Source: Chitinophagaceae bacterium DXS
GTDB lineage: Bacteria > Bacteroidota > Bacteroidia > Chitinophagales > Chitinophagaceae
Length of the DNA: 64,000 bases
Assembly: GCA_030345135.1 (NCBI GenBank)
Contig: CP128386.1
Span: 4,284,667-4,348,666, forward strand
Direction of reading: 5' to 3'
Of the stretch, positions 8,596 through 17,481 are shown in pieces (position 1 is the first letter of the stretch; every line of letters begins with the position of its first letter). Both the position numbers and the translations under genes were made by a program. The notes beneath the pieces are model-generated. The model ran no database searches and had not been told where the DNA came from. It saw nothing but the letters and a program-made list of their open reading frames with translations.

Positions 8596-9936
8596 ATGAT
8601 GAATATTCCTCTTCCACAGGTTTTGCTTTGCCTTGTTGCAGGTATTGCCATTATTGTGTTGCTAACGTCTGTATGGCGTGTTCACGCTTTTTTTGCTTTA
8701 TTGATCGCGAGTTTTGTAGTAGGACTTGGCATGCAAATGCCCGTTGAAGAGATCATTACGACAGTAAAGAAAGGCTTTGGAAATATTATGCAGTCGCTCG
8801 GGTTGATCATAGTATTGGGAACAACTATTGGTGTAATCCTTGAATACACGGGGAGCACCAGCGTACTGGCAAATTATATTCTTGGTAAAGTCGGACATAA
8901 ACGGGCTCCACTTGCCATGAGCATCACAGGATTTATTGTTGGATTGCCTATTTTTTGCGACTCCGGCTATATAGTATTAAGTGGTCTCAACAATTCCATT
9001 GCACGGAAAGCGGCGCAACCTATAGCCGTTATGGCTGTCTCAATGGCAACGGGATTGTATTCTGTTCACTGCCTTATTCCTCCGCATCCTGGTGCTTCTG
9101 CCGCAGCAGGAACGATGGGTATCGATTTCGGCAAGTTGATCTTATGGGGAAGCCTGATTGCTATACCCGCTGCGTTGGTCGGCCATTTGTACGCGCGTTA
9201 TTCCGGACGTAATACGCCTCTTTTACCTGAACATTCTGAAGAGGAAGAAAAAGGCACCGGCAACATAAATCCACCGTCCGTTATGCGGGCTTTTTTACCC
9301 ATCGTTGTTCCGATTGTGTTAATCGCTTTAAAATCTTTCTTTTCGATTGAAGCTAAAGATGGAGGCTTTTTGATGAACATTATTTCCATATTGGGCGATC
9401 CGGTGATTGCCTTATCTATTAGTGTTTTGCTTGCTTTGAATTGTGGTCGTAACTGGAATAAAAAAACATTGGGAGCATTGTTGCAGGACGCTGCGGAAAA
9501 AGCAGGTGGTATTCTTGTGATCATAGGAGCGGGCGGTGCGTTCGGCGCTGTACTGGCTGAAACCAATATCGGCATGCATGTGAGTCAATCGCTTTCATTA
9601 AGCGGCATGGGATTGCTGTTTCCTTTTTTATTGACATGTTTGCTAAAAACTGCGCAAGGTTCGTCAACTGTGGCAATAATAACAGCAGCGTCAATTGTGC
9701 ATCCGTTGTTACCCGCACTACATATTACAGGTTCTAACGGACCTATGCTTGTCGTGCTGGCAATGGGCGCCGGATCTATGTGTGTGTCTCATGCAAATGA
9801 TGCATATTTCTGGGTGGTATCCAAGTTTTCAGGATTGGAGATGAAGACGATGCTAAAGACTTATAGTGTTGCGAGTATATTGATGGGAGTGACGAGTTTT
9901 TTGGCAGTGTGGGTTTTGTCATGGGTGATAGGATGA
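8596..9936 (+). CDS. GntP family gluconate:H+ symporter
   Basis: 446 residues, hydrophobic throughout, with about 12-14 membrane segments. The GntP signature region is visible around residues 150-175 (GLYSVHCLIPPHPGASAAAG), and the C-terminal half has GSSTVAIITAASIVHPLLP. The family imports gluconate or related sugar acids across the inner membrane. No gluconate kinase or dehydratase gene lies beside it, so the exact substrate is open. Two ATGs in tandem (8596 and 8599) could both serve as the start. A weak TATCTTGA directly before the start could be a promoter word. Confidence 0.9.
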   Translation: MMNIPLPQVLLCLVAGIAIIVLLTSVWRVHAFFALLIASFVVGLGMQMPVEEIITTVKKGFGNIMQSLGLIIVLGTTIGVILEYTGSTSVLANYILGKVGHKRAPLAMSITGFIVGLPIFCDSGYIVLSGLNNSIARKAAQPIAVMAVSMATGLYSVHCLIPPHPGASAAAGTMGIDFGKLILWGSLIAIPAALVGHLYARYSGRNTPLLPEHSEEEEKGTGNINPPSVMRAFLPIVVPIVLIALKSFFSIEAKDGGFLMNIISILGDPVIALSISVLLALNCGRNWNKKTLGALLQDAAEKAGGILVIIGAGGAFGAVLAETNIGMHVSQSLSLSGMGLLFPFLLTCLLKTAQGSSTVAIITAASIVHPLLPALHITGSNGPMLVVLAMGAGSMCVSHANDAYFWVVSKFSGLEMKTMLKTYSVASILMGVTSFLAVWVLSWVIG

Positions 9937-9939
9937 GGT

Positions 9940-10495
9940 TATTTAACCACAGAGGGCATAGAGTTTTTTTTCACAGAGTAACGCAGAATTTATACGATAT
10001 TACTCTGACCTGAATCATAATATGTTTTGCCTCTGAGACACTGAAGCACAGAGGTCTTTTTCCTGTGTTACTTTGTGTAAAAACTGCTTTAACTCTGTGG
10101 TAAAACCTCCGCTTAGATTATCTTAACAACAGAAGTTGCGAACTGAAGCTAGCAGTCTCAATTTTTTGCTATGTTCAAAAGATCAAGGCAAGCGCGAAAG
10201 CCTCCGGCCGCTTTGCCGCCAGCGCCTCTCCAAAGCGCAGCCATTGTTCACTCTTTTCAATTAGCTTCTACCGATTATTATTTTCAGTAGTATTTCTGTC
10301 TCCCTTCAAACGATTGCCCTTTAATCTTTTTTACACAGCTCTTTAATCTGGTATCAGCTCATGTAATTGCTATCTCCTACACTTAAGTACTTCGTCAATC
10401 CTACTTCGCAGTTTTTAATTTTCGTCACTGAGCTCAAATTTTCTTTCTGTGAAACTCCGTGAAAAACTCTGTGTTCTCTGTGGTTAAAAACCCCC
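9940..10495. repeat. Inverted 'CCACAGAG...CTCTGTGG' repeat block
   Basis: The 560-bp gap has arms of the same family in opposite orientation. ACCACAGAGGGCATAGAG with TTTCACAGAG is at about 9943-9981; internal pieces are at 10040-10105; ACTCTGTGTTCTCTGTGGTT is at about 10466-10486. The family recurs around 15.16-15.32 kb. The middle (10140-10430) contains nothing recognisable. Confidence 0.75.
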
Positions 10496-10499
10496 ACTA

Positions 10500-11666
10500 A
10501 TGTTTAACTTGAGCAGAATGAAAAACAACGACTTAAAATTACTACTTCCGTCATTTTCAATTGTAAAATTTCCATTGTCAATTACTTTCCTGCTTATAAT
10601 CGGCTTGATTGTTTCGTTCTCCGGGAAAGCGCAGTTGTCTCAGAAGCTGGATTCGCTTTTCAAATCCCAATCACCAACGGAGCCGGGATTTGCACTGATG
10701 ATCCGGCAGAATGGAAAGGAGATATATAATAACGTGGTGGGTATGGCGAATGATTCGATAGGCTATAAGATTACAGATCGCACCAACTTCCGTATGGCTT
10801 CTGTTTCCAAGCAGTTTACAGCGATGGCTATTCTTCTTTTGGAGAAAGATGGAAAACTTTCAGTGAATGATCCTATTTCCGAATATTTTCCTGAGTTACC
10901 CGCTAATGTTGGAAAACCTGTTCTTGTGCGCCACCTGCTTACTCATTCTTCAGGCATTATTGATTATGAATCATTGATTCCGGATACCCGGACAACACAG
11001 GTGTTGGACAAAGATATTTTGGATTTAATAGCGCATACCGACACAACTTATTTTAAACCTGGCACGCAGTTCCGCTACAGCAATTCAGGATTTTGTCTGT
11101 TGGCATTGATCATCGAGCGTGTGTCGCATCGATCTTTTGCTTCGTTCATCAAGACAAGAATTTTTGCACCGCTGCAAATGACAGAATCAACTGTTTATGA
11201 AAAAGATTCATTAATTCAATATCGTGCGATGGGATATGCGCGTGACAATAACGGCAGGATCATTTTCTCAGATCAAAGTATAACCAGTGCAACTAAAGGA
11301 GACGGTGGCATTTATACTTCGTTACATGATTATGCAAAATGGACAAAAGCATTGGAACAAAATAAGTTGATCGATTTATCTGCTGCATTGAAGCGCCTGC
11401 ATTTCGCTATCAACAATTGGCCAGACAGATATTATGCCGCTGGCTGGTTTGAATTGATCGGCAGCGAACATGTACTGTTTCATTCAGGCAGCACATGTGG
11501 GTTTAATAATTATGTGATCTTAATTCCGGAAAAGAAAGTAAGCATTGTGTTCTTTTCCAATCTTGACGACAGGCTGGCAACATTTGAAGCAATCATTCAG
11601 ATTTTGAAAAGCGAGGGTTTTGGAGATTTCAGCGATGTGTTTTGGCTACATAGGTTAACAAGTTAG
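10500..11666 (+). CDS. Beta-lactamase-fold serine hydrolase (class C/S12 family), exported
   Basis: 388 residues. Signal-like segment at residues 27-45 ending in KAQ. Catalytic motifs of the penicillin-binding/class C fold are present: SVSK at residues 101-104, YSN at 193-195, and HSGST near 334 in the KTG/HxG position. Such proteins act as esterases, D-aminopeptidases or peptidoglycan enzymes; beta-lactam resistance should not be assumed. Both ends are unusual: residues about 17-30 are encoded by a copy of the TTTTCAATTG/CCATTGTCAATTA repeat, and the last ~12 residues lie inside the first unit of the 552-bp repeat. An alternative start is Met7 at 10518. Confidence 0.85.
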   Translation: MFNLSRMKNNDLKLLLPSFSIVKFPLSITFLLIIGLIVSFSGKAQLSQKLDSLFKSQSPTEPGFALMIRQNGKEIYNNVVGMANDSIGYKITDRTNFRMASVSKQFTAMAILLLEKDGKLSVNDPISEYFPELPANVGKPVLVRHLLTHSSGIIDYESLIPDTRTTQVLDKDILDLIAHTDTTYFKPGTQFRYSNSGFCLLALIIERVSHRSFASFIKTRIFAPLQMTESTVYEKDSLIQYRAMGYARDNNGRIIFSDQSITSATKGDGGIYTSLHDYAKWTKALEQNKLIDLSAALKRLHFAINNWPDRYYAAGWFELIGSEHVLFHSGSTCGFNNYVILIPEKKVSIVFFSNLDDRLATFEAIIQILKSEGFGDFSDVFWLHRLTS

Positions 11667-13418
11667 ATAAGGTTGTCAGTAATTGGGTTAATGTCCTACG
11701 GACAAGAATGGTCATGTTGTCTGCTTGTTCTATTGAGCTTAATGCCCTACGGGCAAGGCTGGTGAAATTGCAAGTTGTTTTGTTTGGTGAGGCTTCTTGC
11801 TTATCGCAAATAAAATCAAGTGTCGATATCAACATTCATTTATAATTTCGATCGATCAACACATTTATATCAAAATTTATTCCTTCCAGGAAATTAAATG
11901 TCCTACGTACAAGGTTGTTGAGACGTTTTATAATTGTTTATAATAGTCTGGTACTTCTTTATTGCAAATCAAAAATTTTCGGCTTGAACCATCGAGCTGC
12001 CAATTGCCCGTAGGGCATTAAGCTCAATAGAAAAGTTGCCCTATAATACCTTATTGTCCGCAGGACATATACACTGCGTTGAACGTATTAATCAACTCTC
12101 CGCGCTTTTCCTTGCCACTTTTGCTGATACTTTCCTGTTAGGCGTTTTTATCCTTCTTGCAGCCTGAAATTGCGTCTTGCTTCGGCGATGTGTTTGGGCT
12201 ACATTGGTTAACGAGTTAGATTGGGTTGTCGGTAATGGGGTTAATGTCCTACGGACAAGAATGTTCATGTTGTCTGCTTGTTCTATTGAGCTTAATGCCC
12301 TACGGGCAAGGCTCGTGAAATTGCAAGTTATTTTGTTTGGTGAGGCTTCTTGCTTATCGCAAATAAAATCAAGTGTCGATATCAACATTCATTTATAATT
12401 TCGATCGATCAACATATTTATATCAAATTTTTTCCTTCCAGGAAATTAATTGTCCTACACACAGGGTTGTTGAGGCGTTTTATAGTTGTTTATAATAGTC
12501 TGATACTTCTTTATTGCAAATCAAAAATTTTCGGCTTGAACCATCGAGCTGCCAATTGCCCGTAGGGCATTAAGCTCAATAGAAAAGTTGCCCTATAATA
12601 CCTTATTGTCCGCAGGACATATAAATTGCGTTAAATATTCCAATCAACTCTCCGCGCTCTTCCTTGCCAATTTTGCTGATACTTTCCTGTTAGGCGTTTT
12701 TATCCTTCTTGCAGCCTGCAACTGCGTCTTGCTTCAGCGATTTGTTTGGGCTACATAGGTTAACGAGTTAGATTGGGTTGTTAGTAATGGGGTTAATGTC
12801 CTACGGACAAGAATGTTCATGTTGTCTGCTTGTTCTATTGAGCTTAATGTCCTACGGGCAAGGCTGGTGAAATTGCAAGTTGTTTTGTTTGGCGAGGCTT
12901 CTTGCTTATCGCAAATAAAATCAAGTGTCGATATCAACATTCATTTATAATTTCGATCGATCAACATATTTATATCAAATTTTTTCCTTCCAGGAAATTA
13001 ATTGTCCTACACACAGGGTTGTTGAGGCGTTTTATAGTTGTTTATAATAGTCTGATACTTCTTTATTGCAAATCAAAAATTTTCGGCTTGAACCATCGAG
13101 CTGCCAATTGCCCGTAGGGCATTAAGCTCAATAGGAAAGTTGCCCTATAATACCTTATTGTCCGTAGGACATATACGCAGCGTTGAATATATTAATCAAC
13201 TCTCCGCGCTCTTCCTTGCCAATTTTGCTGATACTTTCCTGTTGGGCGTTTTTATCCTTCTTGCAGCCTGAAATTGCGTCTTGCTTAAGCGATGTGTTTG
13301 GGCTACATAGGTTAACGAGTTAGATTGGGTTGTTAGTAATGGGGTTAATGTCCTACGGACAAGAATGTTCATGTTGTCTGCTTGTTCTATTGAGCTTAAT
13401 GCCCTACGGGCAAGGCTG
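11629..13418. repeat. 552-bp tandem repeat, three full units plus a 130-bp partial
   Basis: Units begin at a shared word (GCGATGTGTTTGGGCTACAT or close) at 11632, 12185, 12737 and 13289, giving periods of 553, 552 and 552 bp. The fourth copy stops after GCCCTACGGGCAAGGCTG near 13418. Inside each unit, a left arm (TGTCCTACGGACAAGAATG, then TTGAGCTTAATGCCCTACGG) is mirrored by a right arm (CCCGTAGGGCATTAAGCTCA, then TTGTCCGCAGGACAT). About 250 bp of AT-rich core lies between the arms. No transposase is present. Short frames recur in each unit on both strands, but only as a result of the repetition. Confidence 0.92.
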
Positions 13419-13461
13419 TTAATTCAAATTCAAATATTCATTTTAGATAAAGAAAAATCAA

Positions 13462-13790
13462 ACCATATAAGTCAGGTGTCGGCCACGCCGACGTTTCTTT
13501 GCAAACAACTGATAAAGCTTAAAGCCCAAAGCTATAAGCTGACCGAAGCGAAATTTTTAAACCATATAAGGCATATAAGAGAATGTAAGAATTTTGTCTA
13601 CGGTAACAATTGCACTTAAACGAGAATTAATTTACTTAGCCAGACCATACCTTCACCAGTGAACATTGACTATTCACTAGTTGTATAGAAGACATATAAG
13701 GAAATGTAAGTACCCAATGCAAAATCAATAAGAAAACCTTGGACGGCTACGAATTCCTTATATTCTCTTATATGCCTTATATGGTTTAAA
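13462..13790. repeat. Composite ACCATATAAG element, copy A
   Basis: The first part (13462-13709) matches 17164-17404 in the same orientation. Shared words include ACTGATAAAGCTTAAAGCCC, CTGACCGAAGCGA and AAACCATATAAG. Nested in it is an inverted pair: TTTAAACCATATAAGGCATA at 13556 and its complement ending near 13788. The element ends 17 bp before the MFS gene stop codon. Confidence 0.85.
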
Positions 13791-13806
13791 AACAAATCCT
13801 ACGGAT

Positions 13807-15141
13807 TTATTTGTGTTCGTCTTTTACATTTAACACACTCACAGCCCCCAGTAACATACAAACACCGGCAATCACTATTGCATAAATGGCCTGTCCGTTA
13901 TAAAAGTGTTTTACGATCCAGCCGCCGAAGAATCCATTGACGATCTGCGGAAATGTGATGAAGAAGTTGAAGATTCCCATATAAACACCCATTTTCTTCG
14001 CGGGTAATGATCCTGCAAGTATAGCATAAGGCATGGCGAGAATACTTCCCCAGGCCAAACCAATTCCAACCATGGATATCACCAACAGATCAGGATTACT
14101 GATGAAGTAAACAGATAACAATCCAAGTCCGCCGGCTATTAATGAAAATGCATGCGCCTTTTTACGACCAAATCTTTTTGCAATCAATGGCAGGCACAAG
14201 GCATACACAGCAGAAACGCCATTGTAAATACTGAATAAAACACCAACCCAGTTACCAGCATCGGCATAAGCGGCAGAATTGGTATCACCAGCAGGTACTT
14301 TATAGATATGCTGCGCCACAGCCGGGGTAGTAAATACCCACATAGAAAACAATGCAAACCAGGAAAAAAATTGAACCAATCCCAATCGTTTCATGGTGGC
14401 GGGCATATTGGCAAAATCTTTTGCAATAGCAGACAGGCCTTTGTGTTCTTCTTCAACATCAGTTGGCGCAAATGCCGCACGTTCTTCGGGAGAGTACTCT
14501 TTTGTTGTTGTGATTGTCCAGATTATCGAAGCTAGTAATATAAATGCGCCAATATAGAAAGACAGTTTCACATTAAAAGGCACAATGCCGGGATTATCGG
14601 TTTTTGCAACACCGAACCATTCTGTTAATATATATGGCAGTGCTGATCCAACAATGGCCCCTACTCCAATCAGGAAGGTTTGAATGGAGAACCCGACGCT
14701 TCGCTGATCATCCGGTAAATTGTCTGCAACCAAGGCACGAAAAGGTTCCATTGCAACATTGATGGATGCATCCATGATCATCAGCATACCTGCGCCAATA
14801 ACCAATGGAGGCAAAATACTTGCAAGGAAAGAAGAGTTAGGCATCAGCACCAATGCAAGGGACGTTAGTATTGCACCAGCCAGGAAATAGGGACGCCTTC
14901 TGCCGAGTCTGTTCCAGGTACGGTCGCTATAGTGACCAATAATCGGCTGAATGATCATACCGGTTAGGGGAGCAGCGAGCCAGAATAAAGAAAGATGTTC
15001 TACATCTGCACCATAAGTCTGCAGGATGCGTGAGGCATTGCCGTTTTGTAAAGCAAATCCAAACTGAATTCCCAGAAATCCAAAACTCATGTTGAATATC
15101 TGCCAGAATGAAAGGCGGGGCTTTTCCTTTAAAAGTTGCAT
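13807..15141 (-). CDS. MFS sugar transporter (maltose/sucrose-type, SLC45-like)
   Basis: 444 residues with about 12 membrane segments. The loop 2-3 motif HYSDRTWNRLGRRRPYF is the sugar-cation symporter signature also found in SLC45/sucrose carriers and bacterial maltose MFS proteins. It probably carries maltose or small maltodextrins across the inner membrane to the cytoplasmic maltose phosphorylase. It is the last gene of the starch locus. The frame is open to 15258, but that extra part is encoded by a CACAGAG-family repeat; MQLLKEKPRLSFWQIFNMSF from 15141 is the normal family N-terminus. With the third GH13 gene it is bracketed by direct repeats. Confidence 0.88.
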   Translation of the reverse strand: MQLLKEKPRLSFWQIFNMSFGFLGIQFGFALQNGNASRILQTYGADVEHLSLFWLAAPLTGMIIQPIIGHYSDRTWNRLGRRRPYFLAGAILTSLALVLMPNSSFLASILPPLVIGAGMLMIMDASINVAMEPFRALVADNLPDDQRSVGFSIQTFLIGVGAIVGSALPYILTEWFGVAKTDNPGIVPFNVKLSFYIGAFILLASIIWTITTTKEYSPEERAAFAPTDVEEEHKGLSAIAKDFANMPATMKRLGLVQFFSWFALFSMWVFTTPAVAQHIYKVPAGDTNSAAYADAGNWVGVLFSIYNGVSAVYALCLPLIAKRFGRKKAHAFSLIAGGLGLLSVYFISNPDLLVISMVGIGLAWGSILAMPYAILAGSLPAKKMGVYMGIFNFFITFPQIVNGFFGGWIVKHFYNGQAIYAIVIAGVCMLLGAVSVLNVKDEHK

Positions 15142-15156
15142 AGTTGCAATCGTTTT

Positions 15157-15320
15157 TTTAAACCACAGAGGACATAGAGTTTTTTTCACGGAGTTGCACA
15201 GAGTTTCTGTTTCGTGAAATGCTTCTTTGGGCGCTGCGGTAATTAATATATTGGCCATTGAGGCACAGATATTTTTCCGTGTAACTCTGTGAAAAAAACT
15301 CCGTGTCCTCTGTGGTTAAC
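15157..15320. repeat. Inverted CACAGAG/CTCTGTG repeat element
   Basis: Left arm AACCACAGAGGACATAGAG with TTTTTTTCACGGAG (about 15159-15192). The complementary right arm (AACTCTGTGAAAAAAACTCC, then GTCCTCTGTGGTTAA) ends near 15319. The element lies between the third GH13 gene and the MFS gene and could form a long hairpin in the transcript. It belongs to the family of 9.94-10.49 kb. Confidence 0.85.
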
Positions 15321-15373
15321 ATTTTCTCAGTGGCTACAATTTATTTATTATTTCAATCGCCTCACATCTTTTC

Positions 15374-17140
15374 TCAATCTATTTCTAATATGACTGCGCG
15401 CATCGAAGGCACCTGTACATTAATCCCTTTACCTGCATTTTTCAAAGTACGCTTCCTGTGGCTTAAAATATCGGTTACTGTAACGGTTTGTTTGCTCAAT
15501 GAAACTTCTGCCGGCAGTACAATATTTGTTGCCAAAGCCTTCTCCGCATGGAAATTAGCAACAACCAGCACCTTTTTCTTTTCAGTATATCTTACATAAG
15601 CAATCGTTTTATCTCCAGCCTCTGGCTGATCAATTACAACAAACTTTCCTTTACAAATAGCTTCGTTACTTTTTACTGCGTTTAATAAACTAACATAAAA
15701 CGAACGTAATGCCTTTTGATCAGCAGACAATTTTGTTCCGTCAAAAGCACCATCATTCATCCACCGCTGATGCGCCGGAACTCCCCAATAATCAAACATG
15801 GTGGTACGGTTGTCATCGCCGCCAAAGCCTTCTTTTCCTTCACCCTTCTCTCCCACTTCCTGCCCGAAATACAGCATTAACGGACCGTTAGACAACGTTG
15901 CAGACACCACCATGCCAGGAACCGCTTTCCACGCATCCTGAGCGAAATCTTTAGATGCGATCCGTTCTTCATCATGGTTCTCCATAAACCGAAGCAGTTT
16001 GCCATAATAATTTGAGCGTTCATTGCTGGCAATGCTTACAATATCTTTCGTGTTGCCTTTCGCTTCATTCTTTGTCAACCGTTTAACAGCATCATACAAT
16101 CCAACTTTATCATATAAATAATCAAAGCCACCTTCTCCCAGGTATTTGCGATAAACATCCGGGTTGTATGCTTCCGCAATAAACACAATAGCAGGATTCA
16201 CTTTTCTTACTTGCGGAATGGCCCAGCTCCAAAATTCAACCGGCACCATTTCAGCCATGTCACAACGGAAACCATCAACATGTTTTCCAGCCCAAAACAG
16301 CAGGATATCACGCATTTTTGTCCATACAGGCGGTATCGGCTGGAAATGTTTTTCTTCTTTATTTAAATAATCAACACCGTAGTTTAGCTTGATGGTTTCG
16401 TACCAATCATCGATGGAAGGCTTATTGGAGAATACATTGTTTCCGGTTGCTTTCGCCGGACTTTCAGCAAACTTCCCGTCTTTTAACGGACTTTTGAAAT
16501 CATCGCCTCCGGCATTTACACCTCCGGGGACAATAAAACTTTTTCCAGTGATATAATAAAAGTCGTTTGATGCAGAAAATGCTTTGGTAGTGTCATCGTT
16601 AACGCCAAATGTATTTGTTTTGGAATGATAGGTACGCGCAACATGATTGGGGACAAAATCAATCAGCACTTTTAATCCGTGTTGATGTGTACGATCAACC
16701 AGGGATTCGAACTCCTTCATTCGGCTATTGACATCTACGGCAAGATCGGGATCTACATCATAATAGTCACGAATGGCATAGGGAGAACCCGCGCGACCTT
16801 TTACAATGTCCGGATCATCTGGCTGAATACCAAAGGCCCGATAATCAGTCATTGTTGCATGTGCAATTACGCCAGTGTACCAAACATGGCTAACTCCAAG
16901 TTTCTTCAGCTCTTCTAACGCTTTGCCATTTATGTCGCCGAACTTGCCAACACCGTTTTGCTGAATTGAACCATAATATGCGTTCGTTGAGTTCGTATTG
17001 CCAAATAAGCGAACCATCATTTGATAGACGATCATCTTTTGGTCAACAGTATCTCGTTGCTGCGCGACCACAACTGTAGCTCGCAAGAAAAACACGAGTA
17101 GAATAAAGAACCAATTGAATATTTTTCGAACCTTTTTCAT
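15374..17140 (-). CDS. GH13 alpha-amylase family enzyme, exported
   Basis: 588 residues with a cleavable signal ending VVVAQQ. The four GH13 regions are complete: VLIDFVPNH, GFRCDMAEM with nucleophile Asp294, FIAEAYNP with acid/base Glu323, and MENHDEER with Asp390. A small beta domain closes the C-terminus. It probably acts in the periplasm on alpha-1,4 oligoglucosides; the exact product is not predictable. It sits in the starch locus between maltose phosphorylase and the MFS carrier. The start at 17140 is chosen because the signal peptide begins there; the frame extends 22 codons upstream into a repeat. Confidence 0.9.
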   Translation of the reverse strand: MKKVRKIFNWFFILLVFFLRATVVVAQQRDTVDQKMIVYQMMVRLFGNTNSTNAYYGSIQQNGVGKFGDINGKALEELKKLGVSHVWYTGVIAHATMTDYRAFGIQPDDPDIVKGRAGSPYAIRDYYDVDPDLAVDVNSRMKEFESLVDRTHQHGLKVLIDFVPNHVARTYHSKTNTFGVNDDTTKAFSASNDFYYITGKSFIVPGGVNAGGDDFKSPLKDGKFAESPAKATGNNVFSNKPSIDDWYETIKLNYGVDYLNKEEKHFQPIPPVWTKMRDILLFWAGKHVDGFRCDMAEMVPVEFWSWAIPQVRKVNPAIVFIAEAYNPDVYRKYLGEGGFDYLYDKVGLYDAVKRLTKNEAKGNTKDIVSIASNERSNYYGKLLRFMENHDEERIASKDFAQDAWKAVPGMVVSATLSNGPLMLYFGQEVGEKGEGKEGFGGDDNRTTMFDYWGVPAHQRWMNDGAFDGTKLSADQKALRSFYVSLLNAVKSNEAICKGKFVVIDQPEAGDKTIAYVRYTEKKKVLVVANFHAEKALATNIVLPAEVSLSKQTVTVTDILSHRKRTLKNAGKGINVQVPSMRAVILEID

Positions 17141-17163
17141 TGGCTGGGAATTTTGGGGATTGA

Positions 17164-17404
17164 ACCATATAAGTAAAGTGTAGGCCGCGCCAACGTTTCC
17201 TGGCACAACTGATAAAGCTTAAAGCCCAAAGCTGACCGAAGCGAGGTTTTTTAAACCATATAAGTCATATAAGGTCGTATAAGACCTTACCTCCGGGGTT
17301 AATACTGACCAGAGTAGTTTATACCTACGCAGCCTGTTTGAGCCCTTCACCATTGACCATTCACTATTCACTAATTGGATATAAAGCATATAAGGGAATA
17401 TAAG
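17164..17404. repeat. Composite ACCATATAAG element, copy B
   Basis: About 241 bp, matching copy A (13462-13709) in the same orientation: ACTGATAAAGCTTAAAGCCC, GCTGACCGAAGCGA, AAACCATATAAG, a CATTGACCATTCACTATTCA stretch, and CATATAAGGGAATATAAG. It lies between the GH13 and GH65 genes. Together with copy A it flanks the GH13-MFS pair as imperfect direct repeats 3.7 kb apart. Confidence 0.85.
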
Positions 17405-17413
17405 TCATCATCC

Positions 17414-17460
17414 TGTATTTAATTGTCCTACACTTTAAAAGTGTAGGACAATTAAATACA
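17414..17460 (-). terminator. Perfect 23-bp-arm hairpin after the GH65 gene
   Basis: Arms at 17414-17436 and 17438-17460 are exact complements around one base; the core is TTGTCCTACACTTTAAAAGT. It begins 22 nt after the GH65 stop codon. There is no T-run, so it may stabilise the mRNA 3' end or act bidirectionally rather than as a classical terminator. Relatives lie at 38450 and 53442. Confidence 0.6.
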
Positions 17461-17481
17461 GCCCTCGACGTTCAAAAAAAT

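Noticed and set aside
10500-11666. Clinical-type beta-lactamase
   Set aside because: Only the generic SxxK/YxN/HxG fold is visible, which is shared by many esterases and peptidases; resistance cannot be inferred.
11629-13117. Recurring 68-98-residue frames on both strands of the 552-bp units
   Set aside because: They recur only because the DNA repeats, differ in length between units, and overlap each other on opposite strands. No ribosome-binding or family support.
11629-13790. Insertion sequence
   Set aside because: Repeats and inverted arms are present, but no transposase frame of adequate length or DDE/HUH motif was found.
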